6,790 bases of DNA from Candidatus Brocadia sp. (GCA_030837935.1 JAUQXU010000433.1:1-6790); one strand, 5' to 3'; positions 1-5,840 are shown, counted from the stretch's first letter. Numbers and translations: made by a program. The notes: generated by a model not told the origin, from the letters alone.

Positions 1-189
1 GCTTTCATGAGATGTCAAACGTAATTTGCTTAGAAGATTCTTAGTAATGAAAATGTAGATACATTTGAACAAGGAAAGATACCTACCATTTTTCGTGTTG
101 TTTTTTTCTTAAAATAGGTATAGGATACACTCCAAATCCTGACAATCACTGTATGCAATCATTATGTCCCTTACCCTAAGGAATCATCA
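1..189. other. Intergenic sequence, no gene seen
   Basis: No open frame with coding character was found on either strand here. The only structures are a 7-bp inverted repeat, AAATGTA/TACATTT (51-57 and 60-66, 2-nt loop), and a Shine-Dalgarno-like AAGGA at 178-182 that serves the CARF-like start at 190. I could not assign a convincing promoter or terminator. Confidence 0.5.
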
Positions 190-333
190 ATGAATACCTT
201 CACTGATCTGGTTCTGCTTATAGGCACAAACCCATTGCCGAATTATGTAGTAGCAAGAAAGGGAAATATATGGTCTTACATAAATATGGCTACATGTCTG
301 TGCGAGCACATTCGTTTGGCTCAGTTTGGGTAG
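190..333 (+). pseudogene. N-terminal fragment of a CARF-type (CRISPR-associated) protein
   Basis: This is a 47-codon frame. AAGGA at 178-182 lies 7 nt before the ATG, so the start looks genuine. Residues 6-23 (DLVLLIGTNPLPNYVVAR) read as a hydrophobic first beta strand, a G-T-N-P-L-P loop and the beginning of a helix. That is the typical opening of Rossmann-like CARF proteins, which bind cyclic oligoadenylate in type III CRISPR immunity; such proteins are hundreds of residues long. After about residue 23 the similarity stops, the sequence becomes arbitrary (KGNIWSYINM), and the frame ends in a TAG that belongs to the REP-pair element at 330-418. The Cmr1 fragment 185 bp downstream on the same strand supports a CRISPR origin. 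The assignment rests on one short motif. The alternative is a chance short ORF, but the ribosome binding site and the motif together argue against that. Confidence 0.4.
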
Positions 334-418
334 GGTGGATTAAGGCGCTGTCTTTTGCACCGAATCCACCTTTCACGTCTTTCTCAATGGTGGATTCACT
401 TCGTTTAATCCACCCTAC
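330..418. repeat. REP-pair (BIME/MITE-like) palindromic element
   Basis: Perfect 14-bp outer inverted repeats, GTAGGGTGGATTAA at 330-343 and its complement at 405-418, bound the element. Each half can also fold alone: GGTGGATT (334-341) with AATCCACC (363-370), and GGTGGATT (389-396) with AATCCACC (407-414). It is therefore two head-to-head hairpins within a longer palindrome, the layout of REP pairs and small non-autonomous elements. A plus-strand frame of about 75 codons (270-497) runs through it but simply translates the repeat. The element sits between the CARF-like fragment and Cmr1 and ends the former. Confidence 0.75.
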
Positions 419-518
419 TCAATTAATGGCGGTAGTGTTTGAAAATACGCAGAGTAGTTACCCTTTTCTCTATAAAAACACAAACTCTATTTTATAAGAA
501 TTTTTCGGGAAATAGCGT

Positions 519-953
519 ATGTCTATGGAAAAGTTTACCGTTACCTTGAAGACTATTACGCCGCTTTTCCTCGGCGGGGCAGATGGAAAAACGCCTGAAC
601 TCCGCTCACCATCCATCAAAGGGGCGATGAGATTCTGGTATAGGGCGATTGATGCGGATTATGTGAAAAATGAGCCAAAAACATTTGGAAGCACTGATAA
701 AGGACAAGGTGGATTTTTTTTGTGGATAGGAAAAGATATAAAAGAACATCAGGAATGGAACCCTACTCATTACGATAAGTTGACCATAAAACATCCTAAC
801 TATGATGCCAGCAAAAGACATAACGAGAGAACATGGCAGTTAAATGGAATCAAATATCTTTCCTACTCATTAAAGCTGGGTGATAAAAAACCTAAATTTA
901 TGTTAAGGAATTTCAAACTCACAGAAAATGGATGCCGAAAATGCGATTTGTAA
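519..953 (+). pseudogene. cmr1: Truncated Cmr1 (type III-B CRISPR RAMP protein), N-terminal part
   Basis: Cmr1 is a RAMP (Cas7-like) subunit of the Cmr effector complex, located at the end of the crRNA-target duplex in the cytoplasm. Family marks visible in the 144-residue frame are a beta strand followed by TPLFLGGADGKTPELRSPSIKG (residues 14-35), the diagnostic AMRFWYRA (36-43), and FGSTDKGQGGF (56-66). Intact Cmr1 proteins are roughly twice or more this length. Recognisable sequence ends near residue 135, and the last residues (ENGCRKCDL) lie at the edge of the IS91-like element whose ORFs run on the opposite strand. No continuation of Cmr1, and no other cmr gene, is found on the far side of the element, so the rest was deleted and not just split. 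GGGA at 507-510 is a weak ribosome binding site. The ATG at 525 is an alternative start. Confidence 0.85.
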
Positions 954-1221
954 CGGTATTTGGGTCAAGGTTTTTAATTTTTGGTTTTAAGTCATGGAAA
1001 AGGTATGTTTTTCCATGGCGGTTGGTGTAATGTGCCGGGATCATGAAGCCAATGTGGCAGATATCGCACTCTTCTTTGAGCGAACAGACTGGATCACCTG
1101 CATTTCTGGCTTCCAGAATACGTACCTCTCCTGGTAAGAGATGAAGCTCATAAGAGCAATGGGTACAGCGGACAAGAACGGGTTGTTTCTTTTCTTTAGA
1201 GAAGAAGTGGAAAATACCCAT
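919..1221 (-). CDS. Cys-rich putative zinc-binding protein carried by the IS91-like element
   Basis: I do not recognise the family. The start chosen is the ATG at 1219-1221 because AGGAGG (complement of CCTCCT at 1231-1236) lies 9 nt before it, the best Shine-Dalgarno in this half of the window. An upstream ATG at 1275 has no such support. The product is 100 residues with CTHC near residues 20-23 and a second set, C-x5-C-x2-C (VCSLKEECDICH), about 30 residues later, followed by a His; this suggests a zinc-ribbon fold. There is no signal peptide or membrane segment. Its 5' end overlaps the transposase 3' end by 26 nt on the same strand, so translational coupling is likely and it appears to belong to the element as an accessory gene. 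Its last ~12 codons overlap the tail of the Cmr1 fragment, so its natural C-terminus may have been replaced at the junction. Confidence 0.5.
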   Translation of the reverse strand: MGIFHFFSKEKKQPVLVRCTHCSYELHLLPGEVRILEARNAGDPVCSLKEECDICHIGFMIPAHYTNRHGKTYLFHDLKPKIKNLDPNTVTNRIFGIHFL

Positions 1222-2420
1222 GGGCGATTTCCTCCTGTTTGAAGATAAGAGAGTTAGATGAAGAAGGTTGTACAACGGTTTGTAATATCATAGGTGTTTT
1301 ACACTGTGGGCATTTCATGGGATCATAGGTATAGGTAGTCCGTATCATGGTACTCCATGCGATATATACTTTCGTAGTGGTGACGGTCTTTATGTTGAGG
1401 AGATGATAAACGACCGGCAAGAGTTTTCCTCGAAGTTTGTGTGATAAGAATCCATAGTAACGTATGTTTCTAAAGTTTTTATCAGGTATGTGGCAGATGA
1501 GTCGGGCAATAAATTCCAGGACAGGCAACGTCATAGTTTCCGTGATGTTGGTATAATGGTCAAGGTACTCATAGGTAACCGTTTTCCCATCATAGTGTTT
1601 GATACGAGTTTCACCGATGGGGGGGACGTTTGAGATATTTGCCAAGGTAGTCAACATTGGCTTTCATGTTATTTGACGGTGAGTTGAGATGAACAACCCA
1701 TGTTTTGTCATAGAATTGAGAAGTTCAGGAATTGAAAAGAGTGTATGAGGTAATATGCTTCAGGTGTGGTGGAAGCGTGAGACGCCCCTTTTTAAATTCT
1801 TCACGTAAGAGGGCAATGATTTTATATCTCCAGGTATTTTTGAGAGAACCGTGGTAGAAGTAGGCCTTCCCGATCCACTTCGTATGGCAGAAGGAAAGTC
1901 CACCTGCTGTGGTGGAGAGATGGATATGGATATTCCTTTTGAGGTCTCTGCCAAAGGTGTGGATGGCAAGGAAGATACCGGGGAGAAAACCCTTTTCGAG
2001 CGCCCAATCTTTAATGATGGTTGCAGCGATGAGAGGGATAAGGTTCATGAGGTGGCGGTTAAGCCAGAAAAAGACCCAGAGTTCTGCTGGCATGGTAAAG
2101 GTAATGTGTTGCCATGTGGTTTTGGGAAGGGTATTTAAGCTGTTTTTAATCCAGATGTCGGTTGCCTTCTTGCCACAGGAAGGACAGAATCTGGATTTGC
2201 AGCTATGAGGAACCTTCATACTCTTGGAGCATGTTGGGCAGACAAACTGGTGGTAACCGAGAAAAGACGTTCTGCATACGAGAAGTTTTAAAACGTTGAT
2301 GATGATGCTGAGTCGAATAAGCTCACGATGCAGAAGAAACAGCTTCCACCAGTTTCCATGGTCAAGGAAGATATCTCTGAGTTTTATGCCATTCCCACTG
2401 ACATATTCCATGTGCATCAT
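1196..2420 (-). pseudogene. IS91-family Y2 (HUH rolling-circle) transposase, broken by a nonsense codon and a frameshift
   Basis: IS91-type transposases are HUH nucleases that move DNA by rolling-circle transposition. From the ATG at 2420 the frame encodes 231 residues: an N-terminal zinc-binding domain (CPTC at 61-64, HSC at 72-74, CPSC at 79-82), then the Y2 transposase domain with the metal-binding HIH (165-167) in NIHIHLSTTAGGL. An in-frame TGA (1725-1727) interrupts it. The same frame then continues as TSQFYDKTWVVHLNSPSNN and reaches YLGKY, carrying the two catalytic tyrosines (codons 1647-1649 and 1635-1637). In the next few codons a run of seven C (seven G at 1619-1625) shifts the frame. 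Removing one C restores KRPPIGETRIKHYDGKT, the family's conserved segment, and joins the 153-residue frame at 1196-1657, which ends with a further CPQC pair. The restored length (~407 residues) is normal for the family. The nonsense codon makes it inactive even if the C-run is a sequencing error. Confidence 0.88.
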
Positions 2421-2459
2421 TTATACGTTACTCAACAGGTAAATTCAAAGAAAAAAGCC

Positions 2460-2486
2460 GTTGGGTTTTGCCTTTTAAAACCCAAC
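2460..2486 (-). terminator. Hairpin with U-tract on the minus strand, probable terminator
   Basis: The 10-bp perfect stem GTTGGGTTTT (2460-2469) with AAAACCCAAC (2477-2486) encloses a 7-nt loop. Read on the minus strand it is followed by GGCTTTTTTC, the form of a rho-independent terminator. It lies about 40 bp upstream of the transposase start, so it would block transcription entering the element from outside. It could instead be the terminal hairpin of the IS91-like element. Confidence 0.55.
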
Positions 2487-2510
2487 CTAATTAAAAAACA
2501 CCCTCAAGGC

Positions 2511-2535
2511 TGGTTCAATCTTGCAGATTGAACCA
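2511..2535. repeat. Palindrome TGGTTCAATC/GATTGAACCA, copy 1
   Basis: A perfect 10-bp inverted repeat (2511-2520 with 2526-2535) has a 5-nt loop TTGCA. The same 9-bp arm pair recurs at 2600-2623 with a different loop, so the arms are conserved while the loop is not. That points to selection for the stem, or to two copies of a small repeat, at the transposase-proximal edge of the IS91-like element. Confidence 0.7.
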
Positions 2536-2598
2536 TATGTTTGAACGGTACGCTAATGAGTGAACTCGTGCCGTGAGACGGAATTATACCAAATATTT

Positions 2599-2624
2599 CG
2601 GTTCAATCGAGGACGATTGAACCA
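2599..2624. repeat. Palindrome GGTTCAATCG/CGATTGAACC, copy 2
   Basis: A 10-bp perfect stem (2600-2609 with 2614-2623) has a 4-nt loop AGGA. It is the second copy of the GGTTCAATC/GATTGAACC arms, 88 bp after copy 1. There is no T-tract on either side, so it is not an intrinsic terminator. It may be an element end, a recombination site or a protein-binding site. Confidence 0.7.
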
Positions 2625-2651
2625 GCGAATGGACAATTCCACAAGATAAGA

Positions 2652-2725
2652 AAACCCACCCCTATAATCCCCTCCCAGGAGGGGACTCCACAATTCCCCT
2701 CTCGGGAGGGGTTAGGGGTGGGTTT
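2652..2725. repeat. Double-hairpin repeat with AAACCCACCCCT termini
   Basis: Perfect 12-bp terminal inverted repeats (2652-2663 with 2714-2725) enclose a second inverted pair, CCCCTCCC (2669-2676) with GGGAGGGG (2704-2711). The left half also folds alone: CCCCTCC (2669-2675) with GGAGGGG (2678-2684). It is a small non-autonomous palindromic element of the same general design as 330-418 but unrelated in sequence. It ends only 15 bp before the ATG of the magnesium transporter gene, so it occupies the place where that gene's promoter would be expected. Confidence 0.75.
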
Positions 2726-2740
2726 CCAACGAATAAATTT

Positions 2741-3712
2741 ATGAATACGACCCCATTACATGATACCGCAGGAAGTCATCTGGTAACACAGGTTCCTGTA
2801 GCCAGTGCTACGGATACGGTAAATTATGTCCTTTCCGTCCTTCCCGGCAGGTTCTATGACACAACTGATGCTATCTACATTGTAGATGATTCAGGACGGC
2901 TGCTGGGATTGGTCCGTTTCCCTCATTTACTGGCTGCAGATGCTGCATCGAAAATGAGTGAGCTCATGGTTCAGGATCTACCCATGGCTAGTCCCGATGA
3001 CGACCAGGAAAAAGTGGCAATATTGGCAATAAAACATAATATTACTTCTCTCCCAGTGGTTGATGGAGAGAAAAAACTCTTAGGTGTTGTGCCACCTCAA
3101 ACCCTGTTTGAAATCCTGCGGCGGGAACATATTGAAGACCTCAATAGATTCGTTGGTATATGGAAGGAGAACAACCGGGCACTCAGTGCGATTGAGGCAT
3201 CTCCGACACGGCGCGTTCGAGACCGCCTCCCATGGCTCTTGCTTGGTTTGATAGGCAGCATGGTGGCAGGCTCCGTTGTGGCATGGTTTGAACATATTCT
3301 TGAAACCCGTATATCGGTCGCCTTCTTCATGCCGATAATTGTTTATCTGGCTGATGCCATAGGGACGCAGACAGAAGCAGTTGCAGTGAGGGGTTTGTCG
3401 CTGAGCCATACCCCGATAAATAACCTCCTTACTGGCGAGTTAAGAACCGGGCTCCTCATAGGACTGTTCCTTGGTATTCTGATCTTTCCTTATGTGTTTC
3501 TGACTTCCGAAGATACCCATTTAGCGCTTGCCGTTTCGTTGGCAGTGGTTATAGCGGGCGGATTCGCAACAACTATCGGATTTCTCTTGCCCTGGTTTTT
3601 GTCCTATATGGGCAAGGACCCGGCATTCGGAAGCGGTCCTGTTGCAACGATTATTCAGGATGTACTGAGTCTTCTGGTTTATTTTCTTGTTGTTAATGTG
3701 TTGGTCATGTAG
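2741..3712 (+). CDS. CBS-MgtE magnesium transporter lacking the N domain
   Basis: A Mg2+ channel/transporter of the MgtE (SLC41) family in the cytoplasmic membrane, 323 residues. Residues ~14-66 and ~72-130 form a CBS pair (AIYIVDDSGRLLGLV; ITSLPVVDGEKKLLGVV), the domain that senses Mg2+ or nucleotide in MgtE. A linker follows, then five membrane segments at about 163-183, 192-210, 235-254, 261-287 and 302-322. Family marks are P198 followed by GTQTEAVAVRGL (208-219), DPAFGSGP (293-300) and Asp307 in TIIQDVLSLLVYF, which matches the ion-coordinating Asp of the last MgtE helix. The helical N domain (~120 residues) of classical MgtE is absent, giving the short form. No clear Shine-Dalgarno precedes the ATG; the frame is open upstream through the palindromic repeat, so that repeat may have replaced the original 5' region. 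It leads a group of four co-directional genes. Confidence 0.85.
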   Translation: MNTTPLHDTAGSHLVTQVPVASATDTVNYVLSVLPGRFYDTTDAIYIVDDSGRLLGLVRFPHLLAADAASKMSELMVQDLPMASPDDDQEKVAILAIKHNITSLPVVDGEKKLLGVVPPQTLFEILRREHIEDLNRFVGIWKENNRALSAIEASPTRRVRDRLPWLLLGLIGSMVAGSVVAWFEHILETRISVAFFMPIIVYLADAIGTQTEAVAVRGLSLSHTPINNLLTGELRTGLLIGLFLGILIFPYVFLTSEDTHLALAVSLAVVIAGGFATTIGFLLPWFLSYMGKDPAFGSGPVATIIQDVLSLLVYFLVVNVLVM

Positions 3713-3756
3713 CGATTTTATAGATATGAAAAAATTTCCTGTATTGGACTAACGTT

Positions 3757-4008
3757 ATGAATTCTACTTTCCTATACGAAGACGAGGAGGAAGAAAAACT
3801 TCATCGAAATGCCATTCGGGCTCTTGCAAGGGAAACAGGGATGCCTGCAGAGGCTGTAGTTCCGTTGTATGAATCTGTATTTGAAAGGTTGAAAAGACAC
3901 GCAAAAATCAAAGATTTTTTGCCTATTCTTGTAAGCAGGGAAGTAAAAGATATACTATTGCATAGAGTAAATTTAAGTCTGATGGAGTATCGAGATGATT
4001 ACCTATAA
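3757..4008 (+). CDS. DUF3562-family small protein
   Basis: 83 residues, soluble and mostly helical. It starts with an acidic patch (EDEEEE, residues 8-13), followed by IRALARETGMPAEAVVPLYESVFERL and AKIKDFLPILVSREVKDIL. This pattern of a small helical domain with a P-x-x-x-V-x-x-x-Y-E core and an A-x-I-x-D-(F/Y)-L end matches DUF3562, whose function is unknown. The gene starts 44 nt after the transporter stop and overlaps the next gene by 14 nt, so the three are probably one transcript. The ribosome binding site is weak. Confidence 0.65.
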   Translation: MNSTFLYEDEEEEKLHRNAIRALARETGMPAEAVVPLYESVFERLKRHAKIKDFLPILVSREVKDILLHRVNLSLMEYRDDYL

Positions 4009-4309
4009 TATCGTTCACCACATTGATGGTCGTATACGGCTAAAGGTGCCTTTCATAAAAAAACTCATGGGTGTCAGAAACTTGCCTGAACATATCAAAA
4101 ACCTCTCATTTATTTCCATACCGTCGGGAATAAAGGATATCCGTGCTAACCCATTTGCAGGAAGCCTTGTAATTATTTATGAACCGAAAGAAGTGGATGT
4201 CATAGAATTCATTAAAACTACCTTTGATTCTCTTTCATCCAATGAAGAGATACAGAAAATTATAAGGGAATTAAACCAAAATTATTCACGTATGCCGTAT
4301 TTTTTTTAA
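3995..4309 (+). CDS. HMA_2-like (heavy-metal-associated fold) protein without metal-binding cysteines
   Basis: 104 residues. The opening YNIVHHIDGRIRLKVP (4-19) and the later IRANPFAGSLVIIYEP fit the ferredoxin-like beta-alpha-beta fold of the HMA_2 family, often found with P-type cation ATPases. There is no cysteine in the protein, so the CxxC metal site of classical HMA domains is missing; a role in protein contact or membrane-complex assembly is more likely than metal delivery (inference). The start is supported by GGAG at 3984-3987, 7 nt before the ATG. The ATG lies inside the end of the DUF3562 gene (14-nt overlap), so translation is likely coupled. Confidence 0.65.
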   Translation: MITYNIVHHIDGRIRLKVPFIKKLMGVRNLPEHIKNLSFISIPSGIKDIRANPFAGSLVIIYEPKEVDVIEFIKTTFDSLSSNEEIQKIIRELNQNYSRMPYFF

Positions 4310-4381
4310 TGCTGCTAACTCCTGTTCAAAAAGATATTCAGAAACCTTTATAACTAACAGTTGGTTCTCATTTAAGAAAAT

Positions 4382-4996
4382 ATGAATCACCTTCTCCAAT
4401 TTATTGAACTTCCTCTCATTGCTGCATTAATAGGCTGGTTTACCAATTGGGTGGCCATTAAATTGCTGTTTCATCCGAAGAAAAAAATCAAGATTGGTAT
4501 TCTTGAGATTCAAGGTGTATTTCCCAAAAGGCAAAAGATTTTTGCTGAGAAATTAGGAAAGGTTATAGCACGGGAAATTGTATCTTCTCAAGATATAAAA
4601 GAAAAACTCAACCAATCAAACATTGCCACTGAAGTAAAGACTTTAATAGATAAACATATTAATACCTTTTTAAATACGAAGTTAAAAGAAGCTTATCCTC
4701 AAGTGGTAATGTTCATCTATAATTACATCATCCGTCAATTCAAGGATGTTACGATGAAAGAAATTGAAACAATCCTCCCCCTTATCTTAAATACGTATAA
4801 ACAAGGTATAGAAAAAGCGCTGGATGCCGTGGATATAGAATCTACTATTGCCAACAAAGTCTCCAATTTTTCCTCTGATAAGCTGGAAGAAATACTCATC
4901 TCCATTATGAAAAAAGAATTCAGATTTGTTGAAATATCGGGAGGTATATTGGGATTCATCATAGGATTGGTACAGGTGATATTGGTGAAATTGTAA
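4382..4996 (+). CDS. DUF445-family membrane protein, short form
   Basis: 204 residues. A membrane segment at about 8-30 contains the family signature GWFTNWVAIKLLFHPKKK (18-35), followed by GVFPKRQKIFAEKLGKVIA (45-63). The middle is an amphipathic helical region, and a second membrane segment covers about 186-204, so both ends are anchored and the middle is on one side of the membrane. DUF445 proteins (relatives of Bacillus YheB) are mostly of unknown function; the larger ones are about 380 residues, but ~200-residue forms with this layout are common. The gene follows 72 nt after the HMA_2-like gene on the same strand and may share its transcript. The ribosome binding site is weak (AAGAAAAT directly before ATG). 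Confidence 0.8.
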   Translation: MNHLLQFIELPLIAALIGWFTNWVAIKLLFHPKKKIKIGILEIQGVFPKRQKIFAEKLGKVIAREIVSSQDIKEKLNQSNIATEVKTLIDKHINTFLNTKLKEAYPQVVMFIYNYIIRQFKDVTMKEIETILPLILNTYKQGIEKALDAVDIESTIANKVSNFSSDKLEEILISIMKKEFRFVEISGGILGFIIGLVQVILVKL

Positions 4997-5004
4997 GGCA
5001 AAAA

Positions 5005-5169
5005 TTATTTTTCAGGACTTTCAGGCAACCCCATAAGGATATGATATAGTTTCCCCTGTTTTTCAGATACCTTCCCATCGTCCAGGCGACACATTGCACA
5101 CCAAACTTCTGCATAATCAATTATCCATCTTTTCCAACGGCAAATAATGCATCCCTGAGTGAAACGCAA
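5005..5169 (-). pseudogene. Possible small Cys-rich ORF or frameshifted coding remnant
   Basis: The minus-strand frame ending in TAA at 5005-5007 is open for more than 70 codons. Its last ~54 residues look protein-like: CIIC and CAMC pairs 14 residues apart, then RLDDGKVSEKQGKLYHILMG and SPEK. It has no in-frame ATG upstream; a TTG at 5167-5169 is a possible start but has no Shine-Dalgarno. In another frame an ATG at 5196-5198 opens MNEGVKFSVYCVSLRDALFAVGKDG, also protein-like and reminiscent of beta-propeller (Ycf48-type) repeats, and ends exactly where the first frame becomes convincing. This suggests one gene split by a frameshift near 5125. I cannot name the family. It could also be chance. 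Confidence 0.25.
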
Positions 5170-5206
5170 TAAACAGAAAATTTTACACCTTCGTTCATTA
5201 TTGATT

Positions 5207-5245
5207 TTAATGAATAATTCATGTTTTCTTAATAATTTCTTAACA
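5207..5245 (+). promoter_or_regulatory. PhoB/PhoP-type direct-repeat operator upstream of the EAL gene
   Basis: Hexamers recur every 11 bp: TTAATG (5207-5212), TTCATG (5218-5223), TTAATA (5229-5234), TTAACA (5240-5245). The last two are strong and the first two degenerate. OmpR-family regulators such as PhoB, and Bacillus PhoP (TTAACA-like repeats), bind direct repeats with this 11-bp period. The 18-mer at 5228-5245 is identical to 5814-5831 in front of the cNMP-binding gene. The regulator itself is not in the window, so the phosphate link is inference. Confidence 0.6.
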
Positions 5246-5254
5246 AAAGAAAAT

Positions 5255-5260
5255 TATAAT
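5255..5260 (+). promoter_or_regulatory. -10 hexamer TATAAT of the EAL-gene promoter
   Basis: A consensus TATAAT lies 9 nt after the last TTAACA of the direct repeats. There is no -35 hexamer at the expected distance; the repeats take its place, as in activator-dependent pho promoters. The start of transcription would be near 5267, about 50 nt before the ATG at 5316. Confidence 0.6.
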
Positions 5261-5315
5261 TTCAATGTGAATATCGAAGTGCAAAAGGAACATACAGCCC
5301 TGGCTGGAGGTGTAT

Positions 5316-5776
5316 ATGGTTGAAAAATCGAGACGGAACAGAAAAGATGATGGGAATGGTTCTTCATCAGCGCCTGATTTTCGCGAAATCAACAGGCGAA
5401 AAATCCTATCGAAGAAAGCGTCATTCATGACTACGACCTCTTCAAACGGGTAGTTTCCTATTATAAAGATGAGGGTTATAAGATAGCCATAGATGACGTT
5501 GAGGCGGGTTATCATGGTTTAAAGATGCTCTCAATTATTGAACCAGACTTTATAAAAATAGATAAGCATTGTGTATTAAACAGGGATAAAGCAGAGGTAG
5601 ATTTTAATCTCGTCGATCGTATTATTACTACATGCCACAGGGTTGGTATAAAGGTTATAGCCAAAGACATAGAACGAAAGGAAGAACTCGAAAGGGTCTT
5701 GGGGATGGATATTGAATTGCTTCAGGGATACTATCTCGGTGAGCCTTCCCTTTTCCTCAATGATGAGCCGGTATGA
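5316..5776 (+). pseudogene. Degenerate EAL-domain protein, frameshifted by one base in an A run
   Basis: GGAGG at 5306-5310 sits 5 nt before the ATG at 5316, so this is the real start. That frame stops at TAG 5451-5453. The EAL-like part is in the -1 frame, open from 5378 to the TGA at 5774-5776. Adding one A to the A5 run at 5399-5403 gives one 153-residue protein. It contains IEES, GYKIAIDDVEAGYHGL, PDFIKID, VIAKDIERKEEL and QGYYLGEP, which line up with the C-terminal half of EAL phosphodiesterase domains (cyclic-di-GMP hydrolysis). The N-terminal half with the E-x-L motif is absent, DDFGTG is DDVEAG, and AEGVE is AKDIE. Catalysis is therefore unlikely even if the frame is intact; a binding or protein-contact role would remain possible. 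Whether the missing A is a true mutation, a sequencing error or a slippage site cannot be decided here. Confidence 0.7.
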
Positions 5777-5792
5777 ATCTGAAGCCTTAAAT

Positions 5793-5831
5793 TTAACACA
5801 TAATTAACAATTCCTTAATAATTTCTTAACA
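5793..5831 (+). promoter_or_regulatory. PhoB/PhoP-type direct-repeat operator upstream of the cNMP-binding gene
   Basis: Four hexamers with an exact 11-bp period: TTAACA (5793-5798), TTAACA (5804-5809), TTAATA (5815-5820), TTAACA (5826-5831). This is the cleaner of the two sites in the window, and it begins 16 bp after the stop of the EAL gene. Four phased half-sites would allow two dimers of an OmpR-family response regulator to bind in tandem. The spacing to the -10 element (9 nt) is the same as at the EAL promoter. Confidence 0.68.
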
Positions 5832-5840
5832 CTGAAATAG

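Larger units (their letters stand above)
919..2640 (-). mobile_element. IS91-like insertion element (approximate limits)
   Basis: The element holds the broken transposase and the small Cys-rich ORF on the minus strand. Its transposase-distal end lies near the last recognisable Cmr1 codon (about 925-955). The other end is within 2421-2640, where a hairpin and two copies of a GGTTCAATC palindrome lie. IS91 members lack terminal inverted repeats and target duplications and instead use a hairpin-bearing end (oriIS/terIS), so exact borders cannot be read from one copy. The absence of the remaining Cmr1 and cmr genes beyond it indicates a deletion linked to insertion or a later rearrangement. Confidence 0.6.
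2421..2740. other. Gene-free, repeat-filled interval
   Basis: The interval between the transposase and the transporter gene contains the minus-strand terminator-like hairpin (2460-2486), the two GGTTCAATC palindromes (2511-2535 and 2599-2624) and the double-hairpin repeat (2652-2725). No coding frame here has protein-like composition, and no remainder of Cmr1 is present. Confidence 0.65.

Noticed and set aside
270..497. 75-codon plus-strand ORF
   Set aside because: It runs through the REP-pair palindrome (330-418) and much of its sequence is just the translation of that repeat. It has no ribosome binding site, and it overlaps the better-supported fragment starting at 190.
1..953. CRISPR array expected near cmr1
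   Set aside because: I looked for regularly spaced direct repeats of 25-40 nt and found none in the window. Only palindromic dispersed repeats are present.
993..1017. 9-bp hairpin CATGGAAAA/TTTTCCATG
   Set aside because: It lies within the Cys-rich ORF, has no U-tract on the coding strand and is explained by codons for HGKTYLFHD. It may be chance.
1760..2208. Several open frames on both strands within the transposase region
   Set aside because: They overlap the clearly recognisable IS91 transposase domains in other frames and have no family motifs or ribosome binding sites of their own.
3080..3409. Minus-strand frames of 77 and 109 codons inside the transporter gene
   Set aside because: They are antisense to a well-conserved MgtE/CBS sequence. 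Their Cys/His-rich, Arg-rich composition is typical of antisense reading.
5240..5515. 91-codon minus-strand ORF opposite the EAL gene 5' half
   Set aside because: It is antisense to the promoter, the ribosome binding site and the conserved EAL segment, and it has no Shine-Dalgarno.
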